In this document: in pieces, positions 44,661 through 54,033 of the stretch
How positions within the stretch are numbered: the first letter of the stretch is position 1
Layout: every line of letters begins with the position of its first letter
Program-made: the position numbers and the translations under genes
Source: Roseibium sp. MMSF_3412
Lineage (GTDB): Bacteria; Pseudomonadota; Alphaproteobacteria; Rhizobiales; Stappiaceae
Reading direction: 5' to 3'
Length of the DNA: 64,000 nt
Assembly (NCBI RefSeq): GCF_030733265.1
Contig: NZ_JASHJI010000026.1
Coordinates: 1 to 64,000 of the forward strand
The notes under the pieces: model-generated
Told to the model about the DNA's origin: nothing
Database searches by the model: none
Seen by the model: the letters and a program-made list of their open reading frames with translations, nothing else

Positions 44661-45866
44661 ATGCTCAAGAAACTTCTTCTCGCCAGTGCAATGACACTGG
44701 CAGTCACGGGTGCGGCAAGCGCGTGTGATTTTGAAAATACGACGCCGGTGAAATCGCTCTCCGCCGGCTTTGAAGCCTGGAAGGCGGTCACTTCTTTCAT
44801 GGCCAAGTGCGGCGATTTCGAAGCCGAACTTGACCAGGAGTTCCGGACCAAACAGCCAGCGGCTTTCGCGGCCGATCCGTCGCTTTACCAGATCGGTGGC
44901 GTTGCTAACGGGACGCTGGTTCCGTTGCTCAATGAAGGCACGATCCGTCCGCTTGACAGCCTGATCGAGAAATACGGTCAAAACCTCACGGCGAACCAGC
45001 TCATCAAGATCAACGGCGAGACCATGGCCGTTGCCATGATGGTCAACGCGCAGCACCTGATGTACCGCGAAGACATCCTCACCGATCTCGGTATTCCGGT
45101 TCCCAAGACCTATGACGAAGTGCTGGCAGCGGCAGCCAAGATCAAGGACGCGGGCGTCGTCGACTATCCGATCGGCGGCACGTTCAAGACCGGCTGGAAC
45201 CTCGGCGAGGAATTCGTCAACATGTATCTGGGCATGGGCGGCGAGTTCTTCGGTCCGGACAATTCGGCAACCATCGACAACGAGCAGGGCGTTGCATCGC
45301 TCGAAATGCTCAAGAAGCTGACCGAGTACATGGATCCGGAATATCTCGTCTCCGACAGCACCTATGTCCAGCAGCAATTCCAGCAGGGCAAGATCGCCAT
45401 GGCGAACCTGTGGGCGAGCCGTGCCGGCGCAATGGATGATCCGAACGAGTCCCAGGTCGTCGGCAAGGTCAAGATGGCCGGTGCACCGACAGCAAATGCC
45501 CGCGCAGCCTCGACCCTTTGGTGGGACGGGATCGTGATTGCCAAGAACGCATCGGACGAAGAGGCAGAAGCTGCTTTCCGTGTTGCCATGAACGGCATGA
45601 CGCCGGAAATGGTCAAGGCAAACAACGATGTCGCCGTCTGGCTGGTTGAAGGCTACGAGCCGGGTCCGCTTGCACTTGGTGTGGTCCAGACGGCTGAGGC
45701 CGGCGCGCTGCCCTATCCGGCAAGCTCGCAGATGGGCCTTATGCACACCGCGCTTGGAAACGGTGTCGCCGACTATCTGACCGGCGCCAAGGATGCCCAG
45801 ACGACGCTGAAGGATATTTCCGCGGCGTACACGACCTCCGCCAAGGAAGCCGGCTTGATCAAGTAA
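44661..45866 (+). CDS. ABC transporter periplasmic binding protein (sugar type)
   Basis: A 401-residue exported protein (signal ending near GAASACD) of the extracellular solute-binding type 1 family used by CUT1 importers. Typical middle parts are TMAVAMMVNAQHLMYREDIL and FQQGKIAMANLWASRAGAM. The first part of the mature protein is unusual in lacking the common early Trp-His strand and in having two Cys (residues ~22 and 50). It should bind the cluster's substrate. Confidence 0.9.
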   Translation: MLKKLLLASAMTLAVTGAASACDFENTTPVKSLSAGFEAWKAVTSFMAKCGDFEAELDQEFRTKQPAAFAADPSLYQIGGVANGTLVPLLNEGTIRPLDSLIEKYGQNLTANQLIKINGETMAVAMMVNAQHLMYREDILTDLGIPVPKTYDEVLAAAAKIKDAGVVDYPIGGTFKTGWNLGEEFVNMYLGMGGEFFGPDNSATIDNEQGVASLEMLKKLTEYMDPEYLVSDSTYVQQQFQQGKIAMANLWASRAGAMDDPNESQVVGKVKMAGAPTANARAASTLWWDGIVIAKNASDEEAEAAFRVAMNGMTPEMVKANNDVAVWLVEGYEPGPLALGVVQTAEAGALPYPASSQMGLMHTALGNGVADYLTGAKDAQTTLKDISAAYTTSAKEAGLIK

Positions 45867-45881
45867 GCCGCTGACGCCTCC

Positions 45882-45905
45882 GCGAAGGGCGTTCGCGCCC
45901 TTCGC
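45882..45905 (+). other. Intercistronic 10-bp hairpin after the binding-protein gene
   Basis: GCGAAGGGCG pairs with CGCCCTTCGC around a stable TTCG loop. There is no T run, so it more likely protects the binding-protein mRNA end or partly attenuates the operon, as known in sugar ABC operons, than fully terminates it. Confidence 0.65.
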
Positions 45906-45998
45906 CCTGGAGCGCTTCTGAAGAATTCGGGGCGGCCAGCCACGTATTCCTCAAAAGGCCTCCGGCCACGATCACCGCGCGTTTCAAGGGAGGGCAGC

Positions 45999-47024
45999 AT
46001 GAATGCCAAGACCTTTGCCGCCTTTGTCGGCCCGTCCATCTTTTTGATGCTGCTTTTCATTGCTGCGCCGCTGATCAGCGTGTTCATGCAAAGCTTCTAT
46101 ATAACCCAGCCCGTCTTCGAGACGGTGCAGGTCGAAACCTGCACGCCCGGTTTTCCGAACCAGACCTGTGTGACCGAGGAAAAGGTGCAACCGGTCCTGG
46201 GCGAGGACGGTAAAGTGATAACCACCGTCAAGTATGTCGGCCTGGAAAGCTACGTGAACGTTCTGGAACCCGATCGCGCCTGGGCGGCACTGAAGGCGTT
46301 GGATTTCGGTTCCCTGCTGACGATCGATTTCTGGAAAGCCCTCCGCTTCACCTTGACCTTCACGCTGGTAACGCTTCCGCTCGTGATCGGCGTCGGGCTG
46401 GCGATCGCAATAACAGTCAACAACGCCACCCGCATGATACGCGGCCCCATCATCTTCATTTCCCTGTTGCCGTTCATCATCACACCGGTGATCGGCGCGC
46501 TGTCGATCCGCTGGCTTTTCATCGGTGACGGCATCATGACCGCGTTTCTGGAATGGTGGCTCGCGCGCGACATATCCATGTTCGCGCAAGGCTGGACGAT
46601 CGAACTCCTGATGATGTTCTACCGGGTCTGGCACGTGGCGCCATTTGCCTTCGTGGTCTTCTATGCCGGCCTTCAGACCGTCAACCAGGATACCTTGGAA
46701 TCGGCCGTGATCGACGGTGCCAGCCGCTGGGAACGGCTCCGGTATGTCGTTATTCCGCACCTGATGCCGTTGATTGTCTTCATCTCGCTCATCCACCTGA
46801 TGGATTCCTACCGCGTCTTTGAGGAGATCGTCGGGTTCTCCAGTCAGGCGTACAGGATCTCGCTGCAGTGGCTGACCTACGATCTGCTTACGCCTGACGA
46901 CAGCGGCAACCGCTCCATCTCACGCGCCTCTGCAAGCGCAATGCTCACCATGATCGGAATTGTCGTGCTGCTGGTGCCGCTCCTGCGCAAGACCTGGCGC
47001 GATCACAAGGGGGGACGGGTATGA
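45999..47024 (+). CDS. ABC transporter permease, MalF-like
   Basis: A 341-residue inner-membrane protein with six to seven helices. The ATPase-contact loop is DTLESAVIDGASRWERLRYVVIP. A ~60-residue hydrophilic periplasmic loop with two Cys (VETCTPG ... NQTCVTE) lies between helices 1 and 2. A TGAG overlap joins it to the next permease gene. It pairs with the MalG-like protein. Confidence 0.9.
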   Translation: MNAKTFAAFVGPSIFLMLLFIAAPLISVFMQSFYITQPVFETVQVETCTPGFPNQTCVTEEKVQPVLGEDGKVITTVKYVGLESYVNVLEPDRAWAALKALDFGSLLTIDFWKALRFTLTFTLVTLPLVIGVGLAIAITVNNATRMIRGPIIFISLLPFIITPVIGALSIRWLFIGDGIMTAFLEWWLARDISMFAQGWTIELLMMFYRVWHVAPFAFVVFYAGLQTVNQDTLESAVIDGASRWERLRYVVIPHLMPLIVFISLIHLMDSYRVFEEIVGFSSQAYRISLQWLTYDLLTPDDSGNRSISRASASAMLTMIGIVVLLVPLLRKTWRDHKGGRV

Positions 47025-48178
47025 GTTCGCCGAAATCCATGCAGCAACCGATGGCGCTGCGCCTTTCCTCTGCCGGTTTCCTTGCTTTCTGGTGCCTCCT
47101 GGCGTCGTTCCCGATCTTCTGGATCGCGGTGATGAGCTTCAAGGATCCGATCGATGCGTTCGCCTCGAACCCTCTCAGCGTCATCTTCGGGCCGGAAACG
47201 GTCGCGACCGGGCGGGGCCTGTCGATCGTCAGCATCGTCGTCGGCGCTGCCGTTCTCTGGTACACCGTGCACCTGGCCGTTACCAAACTTCCACGCGTGG
47301 TGACGCAACTTACGCCGCCGGAATTGATCGTGCCGGGCTGGATCATCGGCGCGGTGGTGTTTGCGCTCGGTTTCCTGATCGTTTTCTTCGGTATTCTGCC
47401 GCCGGTCCTGGGTGTTCTGAATTCGGTGCTTGGTCCCCTCGGCAAGCCGATCCTCGGGCTGACGACCGAGCATTACCAGGCGGTCTGGGCCGAGAATGCG
47501 TTCTACGAGAATTTCATCAACTCGCTGATCATTACCGTCGGGGTTGTCACGGTATCGCTTACCGTCGGCACGCTGGCCGGCTACGGCCTGGCCCGGTCAG
47601 GTTCCAGCCTTGCCTTCTGGATCCTGATCGTCGCACTGGTGTTCCGGGCGCTGCCGCATTCGGTTCTTGTTGCCGGTTACCTTCCGCCCTTCATCAATTC
47701 GGCGGAAATCCTGCGCCCGATCCTCGGGGAGGCGGCACCGACGCTCTACGGCAAGCCGTGGGCGGTGATTGCCGTGCTGGTCTCCATCAACCAGCCGTTC
47801 ACGATCTGGATGCTGCGTTCATTCTTCCAGAACATCCCGAACGAGCTGGATGAAGCGGCGCGCGTCGACGGCTGCACCCATTTCCAGGCGTTCAGGTGGG
47901 TGATCATGCCGGTCATGTGGCCAGGGGTCATTACGACCGGGCTGTTCAGCTTCCTCCTGGCCTATAACGACTATCTCGTCTGTTCGCTGCTTCTGGACGC
48001 CCAGAACCAGACGATGGTCCCGGCTATTGCGGGCTATTTCAACCGCGAGACGACGACAACCGACCAGGTTGAAGCCGTGGCCGCCGCCGTTTCGATCATC
48101 GCTCCGCTGTTCCTGCTGATCATGATCTTCCAACGCCAGATCGTCAGCGGTCTGACGGCCGGTGCGGTGAAGGGCTAG
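47021..48178 (+). CDS. ABC transporter permease, MalG-like, with inserted segment
   Basis: A 385-residue inner-membrane protein, roughly 100 residues longer than usual MalG-type permeases. The extra part follows helix 1 and contains two more hydrophobic stretches (SIVVGAAVLWYTVHLAV and IIGAVVFALGFLIVFFGILP). The EAA loop is NELDEAARVDGCTHFQAFRWVIMP. It starts in a four-base overlap with the MalF-like gene. Confidence 0.9.
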   Translation: MSSPKSMQQPMALRLSSAGFLAFWCLLASFPIFWIAVMSFKDPIDAFASNPLSVIFGPETVATGRGLSIVSIVVGAAVLWYTVHLAVTKLPRVVTQLTPPELIVPGWIIGAVVFALGFLIVFFGILPPVLGVLNSVLGPLGKPILGLTTEHYQAVWAENAFYENFINSLIITVGVVTVSLTVGTLAGYGLARSGSSLAFWILIVALVFRALPHSVLVAGYLPPFINSAEILRPILGEAAPTLYGKPWAVIAVLVSINQPFTIWMLRSFFQNIPNELDEAARVDGCTHFQAFRWVIMPVMWPGVITTGLFSFLLAYNDYLVCSLLLDAQNQTMVPAIAGYFNRETTTTDQVEAVAAAVSIIAPLFLLIMIFQRQIVSGLTAGAVKG

Positions 48179-48219
48179 GCCATGCGCTCTTTTGAAACAC
48201 ACGTTCCTAAAGGTGAAAC

Positions 48220-48756
48220 ATGAAGGGTTCGCGTCCCGAACAGGCTGTGCTGAGCCGCGACACGGATATGAGCAAGACGGATGATACGCGCCGTGTCATC
48301 GAAGACATGGTCGATGGACTCAACGACCATCGGATCGCCGATATCGGGGAGTTTTTCTCCGACGGCTTCCGCTGGCTCGGCAACACAGGTTGCGGCACCA
48401 AGACCGGGTTGAAGGAGTTTCAGGACAATTGGCAAAAACCGTTCCAGGCAGCTTTTTCCGACAAGGTGTGCGTTGACGAGGCCCGGCTCTACATGGGCGA
48501 GTGGGCGGCTGCGTTCGGGCGTCAGGAGGCAACGCATTCAGGCGAATTCATGGGGCTTGCACCGACCGGAAAGAGGGTTGAGATCCGCTACATGGATTTC
48601 TGGAAGGTCGTCGACGGCAAGATTGTCGATAACTGGGTCATGGTCGACTTCCCGCATGTTCTGGCGCAACTCGGCAAGGATGTTTTTGAAGGGCAGGGCT
48701 GGGAGGCCTTCGACCGTGGCGAGCGCAACCCACCTGCGCCGACCAAGGCCGCCTGA
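48220..48756 (+). CDS. SnoaL/NTF2-like single-domain protein B
   Basis: A 178-residue cytosolic protein with one SnoaL-like domain, ending in the same signature as A and C (YMDFWKVVDGKIVDNWVMVDF...AQLGKDVF). AAAGGTG precedes the ATG. It is the last gene of the importer operon, followed by operator candidate O3. An internal ATG at 48268 is an alternative start closer to the domain. Confidence 0.82.
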   Translation: MKGSRPEQAVLSRDTDMSKTDDTRRVIEDMVDGLNDHRIADIGEFFSDGFRWLGNTGCGTKTGLKEFQDNWQKPFQAAFSDKVCVDEARLYMGEWAAAFGRQEATHSGEFMGLAPTGKRVEIRYMDFWKVVDGKIVDNWVMVDFPHVLAQLGKDVFEGQGWEAFDRGERNPPAPTKAA

Positions 48757-48803
48757 GTTTGGATTACGTAGTATTTCGTGCAGCGTTGTTTGTTGCTTGA
48801 AGT

Positions 48804-48823
48804 TTCTGCATACGTATGCAAAT
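48804..48823. promoter_or_regulatory. LacI-type operator candidate O3
   Basis: TTCTGCATACGTATGCAAAT holds the perfect core TGCAT-ACGT-ATGCA of O1/O2 with slightly weaker flanks. It lies 78 bases before the HisD-like gene and would control the second half of the cluster. Confidence 0.72.
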
Positions 48824-48900
48824 TGAATGGAAAAGACGGGTGCTGCGGTGAAAAGAGACCTTGAAAAACTGGTCCGCCGGCGCTTTGAAAGGGATGAAAC

Positions 48901-50211
48901 ATGGCCATTGAGTATCTGAAGCGCGGGAAGCCGGAAGCCGAGCGTTCCGAAGACGATGCCAAGGTCCGCTCCATCGTGGAGGGGACGCTCAAGGAGATCG
49001 AAACCCGCGGCGATGCCGCCGTGCGCGAACTGTCCGAGAAATTCGATAACTACGCTCCGTCCTCGTTCCGGCTCAGCGGATCGGAGATAGCGGCCCTGAT
49101 GAACCAGGTCTCGGCACGCGACATGGAAGACATCAAGTTCGCGCAGGAGCAGGTGCGCAAATTTGCCGAGGCACAACGTGCGTCGATGCTGGATATCGAG
49201 GTCGAAACGATGCCGGGCGTCATCCTCGGCCACAAGAATATTCCGGTGCAATCGGTCGGCTGTTATGTACCCGGCGGCAAGTTTCCGATGGTGGCTTCGG
49301 CGCACATGTCGGTGGCGACCGCATCGGTGGCGGAGGTGCCGCGCATCATAGCGGCGACGCCGCCGTTCAAGGGCGCGCCAAACCCGGCGGTGATTGCCGC
49401 CATGCATCTTGGCGGGGCGCATGAAATATACGTCCTCGGCGGCATTCAGGCGGTTGGCGCGATGGCGATCGGAACCGAGACGATCGATCCAGTGCACATG
49501 CTGGTCGGGCCGGGCAATGCCTTTGTTGCAGAAGCCAAGCGTCAGCTGTTCGGCCGTGTCGGTATCGATCTCTTTGCCGGGCCGACGGAAACAATGGTCA
49601 TCGCCGACGACACTGTGGATGCGGAGATGTGCGCCACCGATCTCCTCGGTCAGGCCGAGCACGGTTACAATTCGCCGGCGGTCCTTGTGACCAATTCCCG
49701 AAAACTGGCGACAGAAACGCTTTCTGAAATCGAGCGCCTGCTCAAGATCCTGCCGACAGCCGACACCGCGTCCAAGTCCTGGGAGGACTATGGCGAGGTG
49801 ATCGTCTGCGACACCTACGATGAAATGCTGGCCGTTGCCGACGATATTGCCTCGGAACATGTCCAGGTCATGACCGACCGGGACGACTGGTTCCTGGAGA
49901 ACATGACCTGCTACGGCGCCCTGTTCCTGGGCGCGCGCACCAACGTCGCCAATGGTGACAAGGTGATCGGCACCAATCACACGCTGCCAACCAAGAAGGC
50001 CGGGCGCTATACAGGCGGGCTCTGGGTCGGCAAGTTCCTGAAAACCCATTCCTATCAGAAGGTTCTGACCGACGAGGCTGCAGCCGAGATCGGCGCGTAC
50101 TGCTCGCGGCTTTGCATGCTGGAAGGGTTTGTCGGTCATGCCGAACAGGCCAATGTGCGTGTCCGCAGGTATGGCGGCGGCAACGTGCCTTACGGAGAGG
50201 CCGCCGAATAG
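48901..50211 (+). CDS. HisD-superfamily dehydrogenase (HpsN-like), catabolic
   Basis: A 436-residue NAD-dependent enzyme of the histidinol dehydrogenase superfamily. Zinc and catalytic parts are conserved: [35 protein letters not shown] and ASEHVQVM (Glu-His). The context is catabolic, and the sequence resembles the sulfopropanediol dehydrogenase HpsN branch rather than biosynthetic HisD, so it probably oxidises a primary alcohol to a carboxylate in two NAD-dependent steps. First gene of the second operon, behind O3. Confidence 0.85.
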   Translation: MAIEYLKRGKPEAERSEDDAKVRSIVEGTLKEIETRGDAAVRELSEKFDNYAPSSFRLSGSEIAALMNQVSARDMEDIKFAQEQVRKFAEAQRASMLDIEVETMPGVILGHKNIPVQSVGCYVPGGKFPMVASAHMSVATASVAEVPRIIAATPPFKGAPNPAVIAAMHLGGAHEIYVLGGIQAVGAMAIGTETIDPVHMLVGPGNAFVAEAKRQLFGRVGIDLFAGPTETMVIADDTVDAEMCATDLLGQAEHGYNSPAVLVTNSRKLATETLSEIERLLKILPTADTASKSWEDYGEVIVCDTYDEMLAVADDIASEHVQVMTDRDDWFLENMTCYGALFLGARTNVANGDKVIGTNHTLPTKKAGRYTGGLWVGKFLKTHSYQKVLTDEAAAEIGAYCSRLCMLEGFVGHAEQANVRVRRYGGGNVPYGEAAE

Positions 50212-50212
50212 C

Positions 50213-51262
50213 ATGGACAGGCATACCCGGCACAAACAGCTGATCGCGCCGCTCCGGGCGGCCATGTACGACTTTGAGGAGACTTCGGTCCGCAAAACGC
50301 TCGCGGACATTTGCACGCCCGATGTCCTGTTCAGGCTGTGCCACCCGTTCGGCGACACCGCCGGAACGGACGCGTTTTACGACAAGGCCTATGCGCCCCT
50401 GTTCAGGGCGATCCCGGATCTTGAGAGGCGCGACACCATCGTCATGGCCGGGCCGACACCGGAAGGCAATGACTGGGTCGGCTGCGGCGGCTATTACACG
50501 GGCTCCTTCGAAAGACCGTGGCAGGATGTTCCGGCAACAGGCCATCAGGTGGCCATGCGGTTTCACGAGTTCTATCGCTTCGTCGACGGGAAGGTCGTCG
50601 AGTTTCAGGCGCTCTGGGATTTACCGGAAGTGATGATGCAGGCAGGTGCCTGGCCAATGGCTCCGAGCCTTGGCCGCGAATGGCATGTACCTGGGCCGGC
50701 GACCGAAGACGGGATCGTGCCGGGCCCTTATGACGAGGCTTCGGGCAAAGAGACGTGCCAGCTGATTGTCGATATGCTGGAACACATGAAGCGGCATCCG
50801 TCACAGGGCGGGCCCGAGGTGATGGAGATGCCAAAATTCTGGCATCCGCGCATGAGCTGGTACGGGCCGTCGGGAATTGGTACCGGACGCGGGATAAACG
50901 GTTTCCGCAAGTGGCACCAGATCCCGTTTTTAAAGGCCATGCCGGATCGCGGCCAATATGTCGATCAGATCGAGTATCACTTCTTCGGCGACCGCAACTA
51001 TGCCGCTGTCACCGGGTGGCCCGACATGATCCAGTCGGTCACCCATGACGGCTGGATGGGTATTGCGCCGGCGGGCAGGAAAATCACCATGCGCAGCCTC
51101 GATTTCTGGCGCGTGGAAAATGGCCTGATCCGTGAAAACTGGGTCATGGTCGACCTTCTCGACGCTTATGCGCAATTGGGTGTTGACGTTTTCAACCGAC
51201 TTCGCGATTTCAACAAGGCCCGTGTGGGCTTTGACCCGGAAACCGGAGTTGCGCTTCCATGA
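50213..51262 (+). CDS. SnoaL/NTF2-like bidomain protein C
   Basis: A 349-residue cytosolic protein with two SnoaL-like domains, related to A along its whole length (WYGPSGIGTGRGINGF matches WYGPGGIGSNYRWSGF of A) and sharing the terminal signature SLDFWRVENGLIRENWVMVDL...AQLGVDVF. The ATG at 50213 lies one base after the dehydrogenase stop. It overlaps the SDR start as ATGA. The reaction is unknown. Confidence 0.82.
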   Translation: MDRHTRHKQLIAPLRAAMYDFEETSVRKTLADICTPDVLFRLCHPFGDTAGTDAFYDKAYAPLFRAIPDLERRDTIVMAGPTPEGNDWVGCGGYYTGSFERPWQDVPATGHQVAMRFHEFYRFVDGKVVEFQALWDLPEVMMQAGAWPMAPSLGREWHVPGPATEDGIVPGPYDEASGKETCQLIVDMLEHMKRHPSQGGPEVMEMPKFWHPRMSWYGPSGIGTGRGINGFRKWHQIPFLKAMPDRGQYVDQIEYHFFGDRNYAAVTGWPDMIQSVTHDGWMGIAPAGRKITMRSLDFWRVENGLIRENWVMVDLLDAYAQLGVDVFNRLRDFNKARVGFDPETGVALP

Positions 51263-52026
51263 TCGACCTTCCTTCCACTCCCAGCTTTTCCCTTGCAGGC
51301 AAAAAAGTGCTTGTTGCCGGAGCGTCTTCAGGCATCGGCCTTGCTTCTGCGGTCGCCTTGGCGGAGGCGGGAGGAGAGGTGGTCCTGGCAGCACGCAGGA
51401 CGGAGAAGCTCGACGAGGCCGTCGAAGCGATCCGGGCGAAAGGCTTCAAGGCGTCCGCGTTGCAGCTGGATATTGCCGACGTCCTTGAAGTGCAGGTCAG
51501 CATCGAGAAACACGGGCCTTTCGACGTCCTGGTCAACAGCGCCGGGCTGGCGCGCCACAGTGCGGCCGTCGACACCACGCCCGAGGATTTCGATGCCGTC
51601 ATGAACGTCAACGTGCGCGGGGCTTACTTCGTTACGAAATGCGTCGCGAAAGGCCTGATCGCGGCGGGCAGATCCGGGTCGCTGATCAACATGAGCTCGC
51701 AGATGGCACATGTCGGGGGCATTGACCGTGCGGTCTACTGTGCGTCGAAATTCGCGGTCGAAGGGTTCACCAAGGCCATGGCGCTCGAGTTCGGACCGCA
51801 CAAGATCCGGGTCAACACCATCTGCCCGACATTCATTCGCACACCGCTGACCGAGCAGACCTTCGACAATCCGGACCGCGTCCAGTGGATCGAGGAGAAG
51901 ATCAAGCTTGGCCGTACGGGTGTCGTCGAGGACATCATGGGAGCGGTGCTTTATCTGGCAAGCGATGCCTCCGCTCTGGTCACCGGAACCTCGCTTCTAG
52001 TCGATGGAGGTTGGACAGCGGACTGA
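51259..52026 (+). CDS. Short-chain dehydrogenase/reductase
   Basis: A 255-residue classical SDR: VAGASSGIGLASAVALAEAG (cofactor), VNSAGLARHS, catalytic Ser in INMSSQMAH and YCASK (Tyr and Lys), and the end segment ALVTGTSLLVDGGWTAD. It probably oxidises a secondary alcohol to a ketone, or the reverse. Start overlaps gene C and stop overlaps the LacI gene (TGATG). Confidence 0.92.
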   Translation: MIDLPSTPSFSLAGKKVLVAGASSGIGLASAVALAEAGGEVVLAARRTEKLDEAVEAIRAKGFKASALQLDIADVLEVQVSIEKHGPFDVLVNSAGLARHSAAVDTTPEDFDAVMNVNVRGAYFVTKCVAKGLIAAGRSGSLINMSSQMAHVGGIDRAVYCASKFAVEGFTKAMALEFGPHKIRVNTICPTFIRTPLTEQTFDNPDRVQWIEEKIKLGRTGVVEDIMGAVLYLASDASALVTGTSLLVDGGWTAD

Positions 52027-53057
52027 TGCGCTCCGAGAAAGTTACTTCCGTTGACGTTGCCAAAAAGGCCGGTGTCAGCCAGTCGGCAGTCAGCCGTGTG
52101 TTCACGCCGGGCGCATCGGTGTCTCCGAAGATGGCGGACAAGGTTCTGAAAGCCGCCGACGAACTCGGTTATCGTCCCAACGTGCTTGCCCGTTCGCTGA
52201 TCACCGGCCGGTCGAAGATCATTGGCCTTGTCGTCGCCTATCTGGAAAACCAGTTCTACCCGGACGCACTGGAAAAGCTCTCCACGGCGCTGCAGGAACA
52301 CGGCTATCACATTCTGGTTTTCATGGTCTCCAACGACGATGCCAGCGTCGACAAGGTGATGGGAGAACTGCTGGACTATCAGGTCGACGGCATCATCACG
52401 GCGTCAGTCGGAATGTCGAATGCTCTTGCAGCGCGGTGTTCGGCCGCCGGCGTGCCCGTGGTTCTGTTCAACCGTGGCCAGGACGACGAGAGACTGAACC
52501 AGGTCACGTCCAACAACCTGGCGGGCGGCCGCAAGATCGCGGAATTCCTGCTGGCCGGAGGACACACAAAAATCGCTCATATTGCAGGTTGGTCCGGGTC
52601 TTCCACCGGCCGCGACCGCGAAGCCGGCTTTCGTGCCGGTCTGGCAGCAGCCGGTGTCGAGCCTGTCGCCTGTATCGACGGCATGTACAAGCGCGAGACC
52701 GCGGCCGCCGCCGCCCGCGAGCTCTTTTCCGGTAAGGACCGCCCGGACGCGGTCTTCGTCGGCAATGACCACATGGCCTTCGCGGTCATGGACGTGCTGC
52801 GTTTCGAACTCAAGCTGGACGTGCCGGGTGATGTTTCGGTCGTCGGTTACGACGACGTACCGCTCGCGTCCTGGCCTGCCTACGACCTGACAACCTTGCG
52901 GCAACCCTCGAACCGGATGGTGGAGGCAACGGTCTCCACGCTGCTCGGGTGGATCGAGGAGGGCAGCAACGATGTCCGAAAAATTCAGATAGACGGACCG
53001 CTGATGATCCGCGGTTCCGCACGCATACCCCAAGGATGGCCCGATGAAAGGCTTTGA
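52026..53057 (+). CDS. LacI-family transcriptional regulator
   Basis: A 343-residue regulator. The N-terminal HTH is TSVDVAKKAGVSQSAVSRVF and the hinge LARSLITGRSKIIGLVV; the rest is a periplasmic-binding-protein-like ligand domain (PDAVFVGNDHMAFAVMDVLRF, VVGYDDVPLA). It is encoded inside the catabolic operon and is the natural binder of the three TGCAT-N4-ATGCA palindromes O1-O3, whose form is typical of LacI operators. The effector is probably the substrate or an intermediate. Confidence 0.95.
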   Translation: MRSEKVTSVDVAKKAGVSQSAVSRVFTPGASVSPKMADKVLKAADELGYRPNVLARSLITGRSKIIGLVVAYLENQFYPDALEKLSTALQEHGYHILVFMVSNDDASVDKVMGELLDYQVDGIITASVGMSNALAARCSAAGVPVVLFNRGQDDERLNQVTSNNLAGGRKIAEFLLAGGHTKIAHIAGWSGSSTGRDREAGFRAGLAAAGVEPVACIDGMYKRETAAAAARELFSGKDRPDAVFVGNDHMAFAVMDVLRFELKLDVPGDVSVVGYDDVPLASWPAYDLTTLRQPSNRMVEATVSTLLGWIEEGSNDVRKIQIDGPLMIRGSARIPQGWPDERL

Positions 53058-54012
53058 CCCTCGCTGGACGGATTTCCCCGATTACATCATCGGGATTACC
53101 AGGGAAATCTGGGAAGATCGCAAGATTGCGACCCTGCATCACTACTATTCGGACGACATTGTCGTGCGCTCGCCCGCTTCCGTCGTTGTCGGAAACAAGG
53201 GCGTGATCGGCGCGACCATGGCAACGCTCGCCGAGTTTCCTGACAGGACCCTTCTGGGGGAAGATGTGATCTGGTCCGGTTCGCCGGAAGAAGGCATGCT
53301 TTCATCTCACAGGATCATATCGACCGCGACACATCTTGGCGACGGCGTCTACGGGGCGGCCAGCGGCAAGAAGCTCCAGTACCGGATCATTGCCGACTGC
53401 CACGCCATCAACAACCAGATCAACGATGAATGGCTGATCAGGGACCAGGGCGCGATCGTTCGTCAGATGGGCTGGGATCCGAAGCAATACGCGCTGGATC
53501 TGATTGCGCGTGAGGGCGGTCCGGACACCTGTGTTCATCCTTTCACCCCCGCCATCGACAAGCCGGGCCCCTACAAGGGCAAGGGCAACGACAATGAATG
53601 GGGCGAACGCTACGCGGATATCCTGTCGCGCATCATGGCGGCGGACATCGCTGTTATCGAGGCCGAATACGACCGGGCCTGCGCGCTGTTTTACCCGGGG
53701 GGTGTCAACGGTCACTCGTTTGGTGCCGCCGACCGTTTCTGGATGGGTCTGCGCGCGAGTTTTCCCTCCGCCGACTTCAGGGTCGAGCACCGCATCGGCC
53801 GGGACGACCCGCTGATGCCGCCAAGAGCCGCCATTCGCTGGTCGCTGCACGGCAGGCACGACGGCTGGGGTGCTTTTGGCGAGCCGAGCGGGGCCGAGGT
53901 TTATGTCATGGGCGCCTCGCATGCCGAATTCGGGCCCTGGGGCCTGCGCCGCGAATACACGCTTTTTGACGAAACGGCGGTCTGGAAACAGATCGCCCTG
54001 AAGACCGGATAA
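53044..54012 (+). CDS. SnoaL/NTF2-like bidomain protein D (divergent)
   Basis: A 322-residue cytosolic protein made of two SnoaL-like domains, but without the NWVMVD signature of A-C, so a distinct subfamily. Recognisable parts are YYSDDIVVRSPASVVVGNKG in the first domain and FYPGGVNGHSFGAADRFWMGLRASFPSADFRVEHRIG in the second. The start overlaps the LacI gene end by 14 bases. Function unknown; it is likely to act on an intermediate of the pathway. Confidence 0.75.
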   Translation: MKGFDPRWTDFPDYIIGITREIWEDRKIATLHHYYSDDIVVRSPASVVVGNKGVIGATMATLAEFPDRTLLGEDVIWSGSPEEGMLSSHRIISTATHLGDGVYGAASGKKLQYRIIADCHAINNQINDEWLIRDQGAIVRQMGWDPKQYALDLIAREGGPDTCVHPFTPAIDKPGPYKGKGNDNEWGERYADILSRIMAADIAVIEAEYDRACALFYPGGVNGHSFGAADRFWMGLRASFPSADFRVEHRIGRDDPLMPPRAAIRWSLHGRHDGWGAFGEPSGAEVYVMGASHAEFGPWGLRREYTLFDETAVWKQIALKTG

Positions 54013-54033
54013 TTTTTAAGAACAGGTTTGGTT

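Noticed and set aside
48538-50358. A 606-codon open frame on the minus strand
   Set aside because: Antisense to the HisD-like and SnoaL genes, which carry clear family motifs and ribosome sites.
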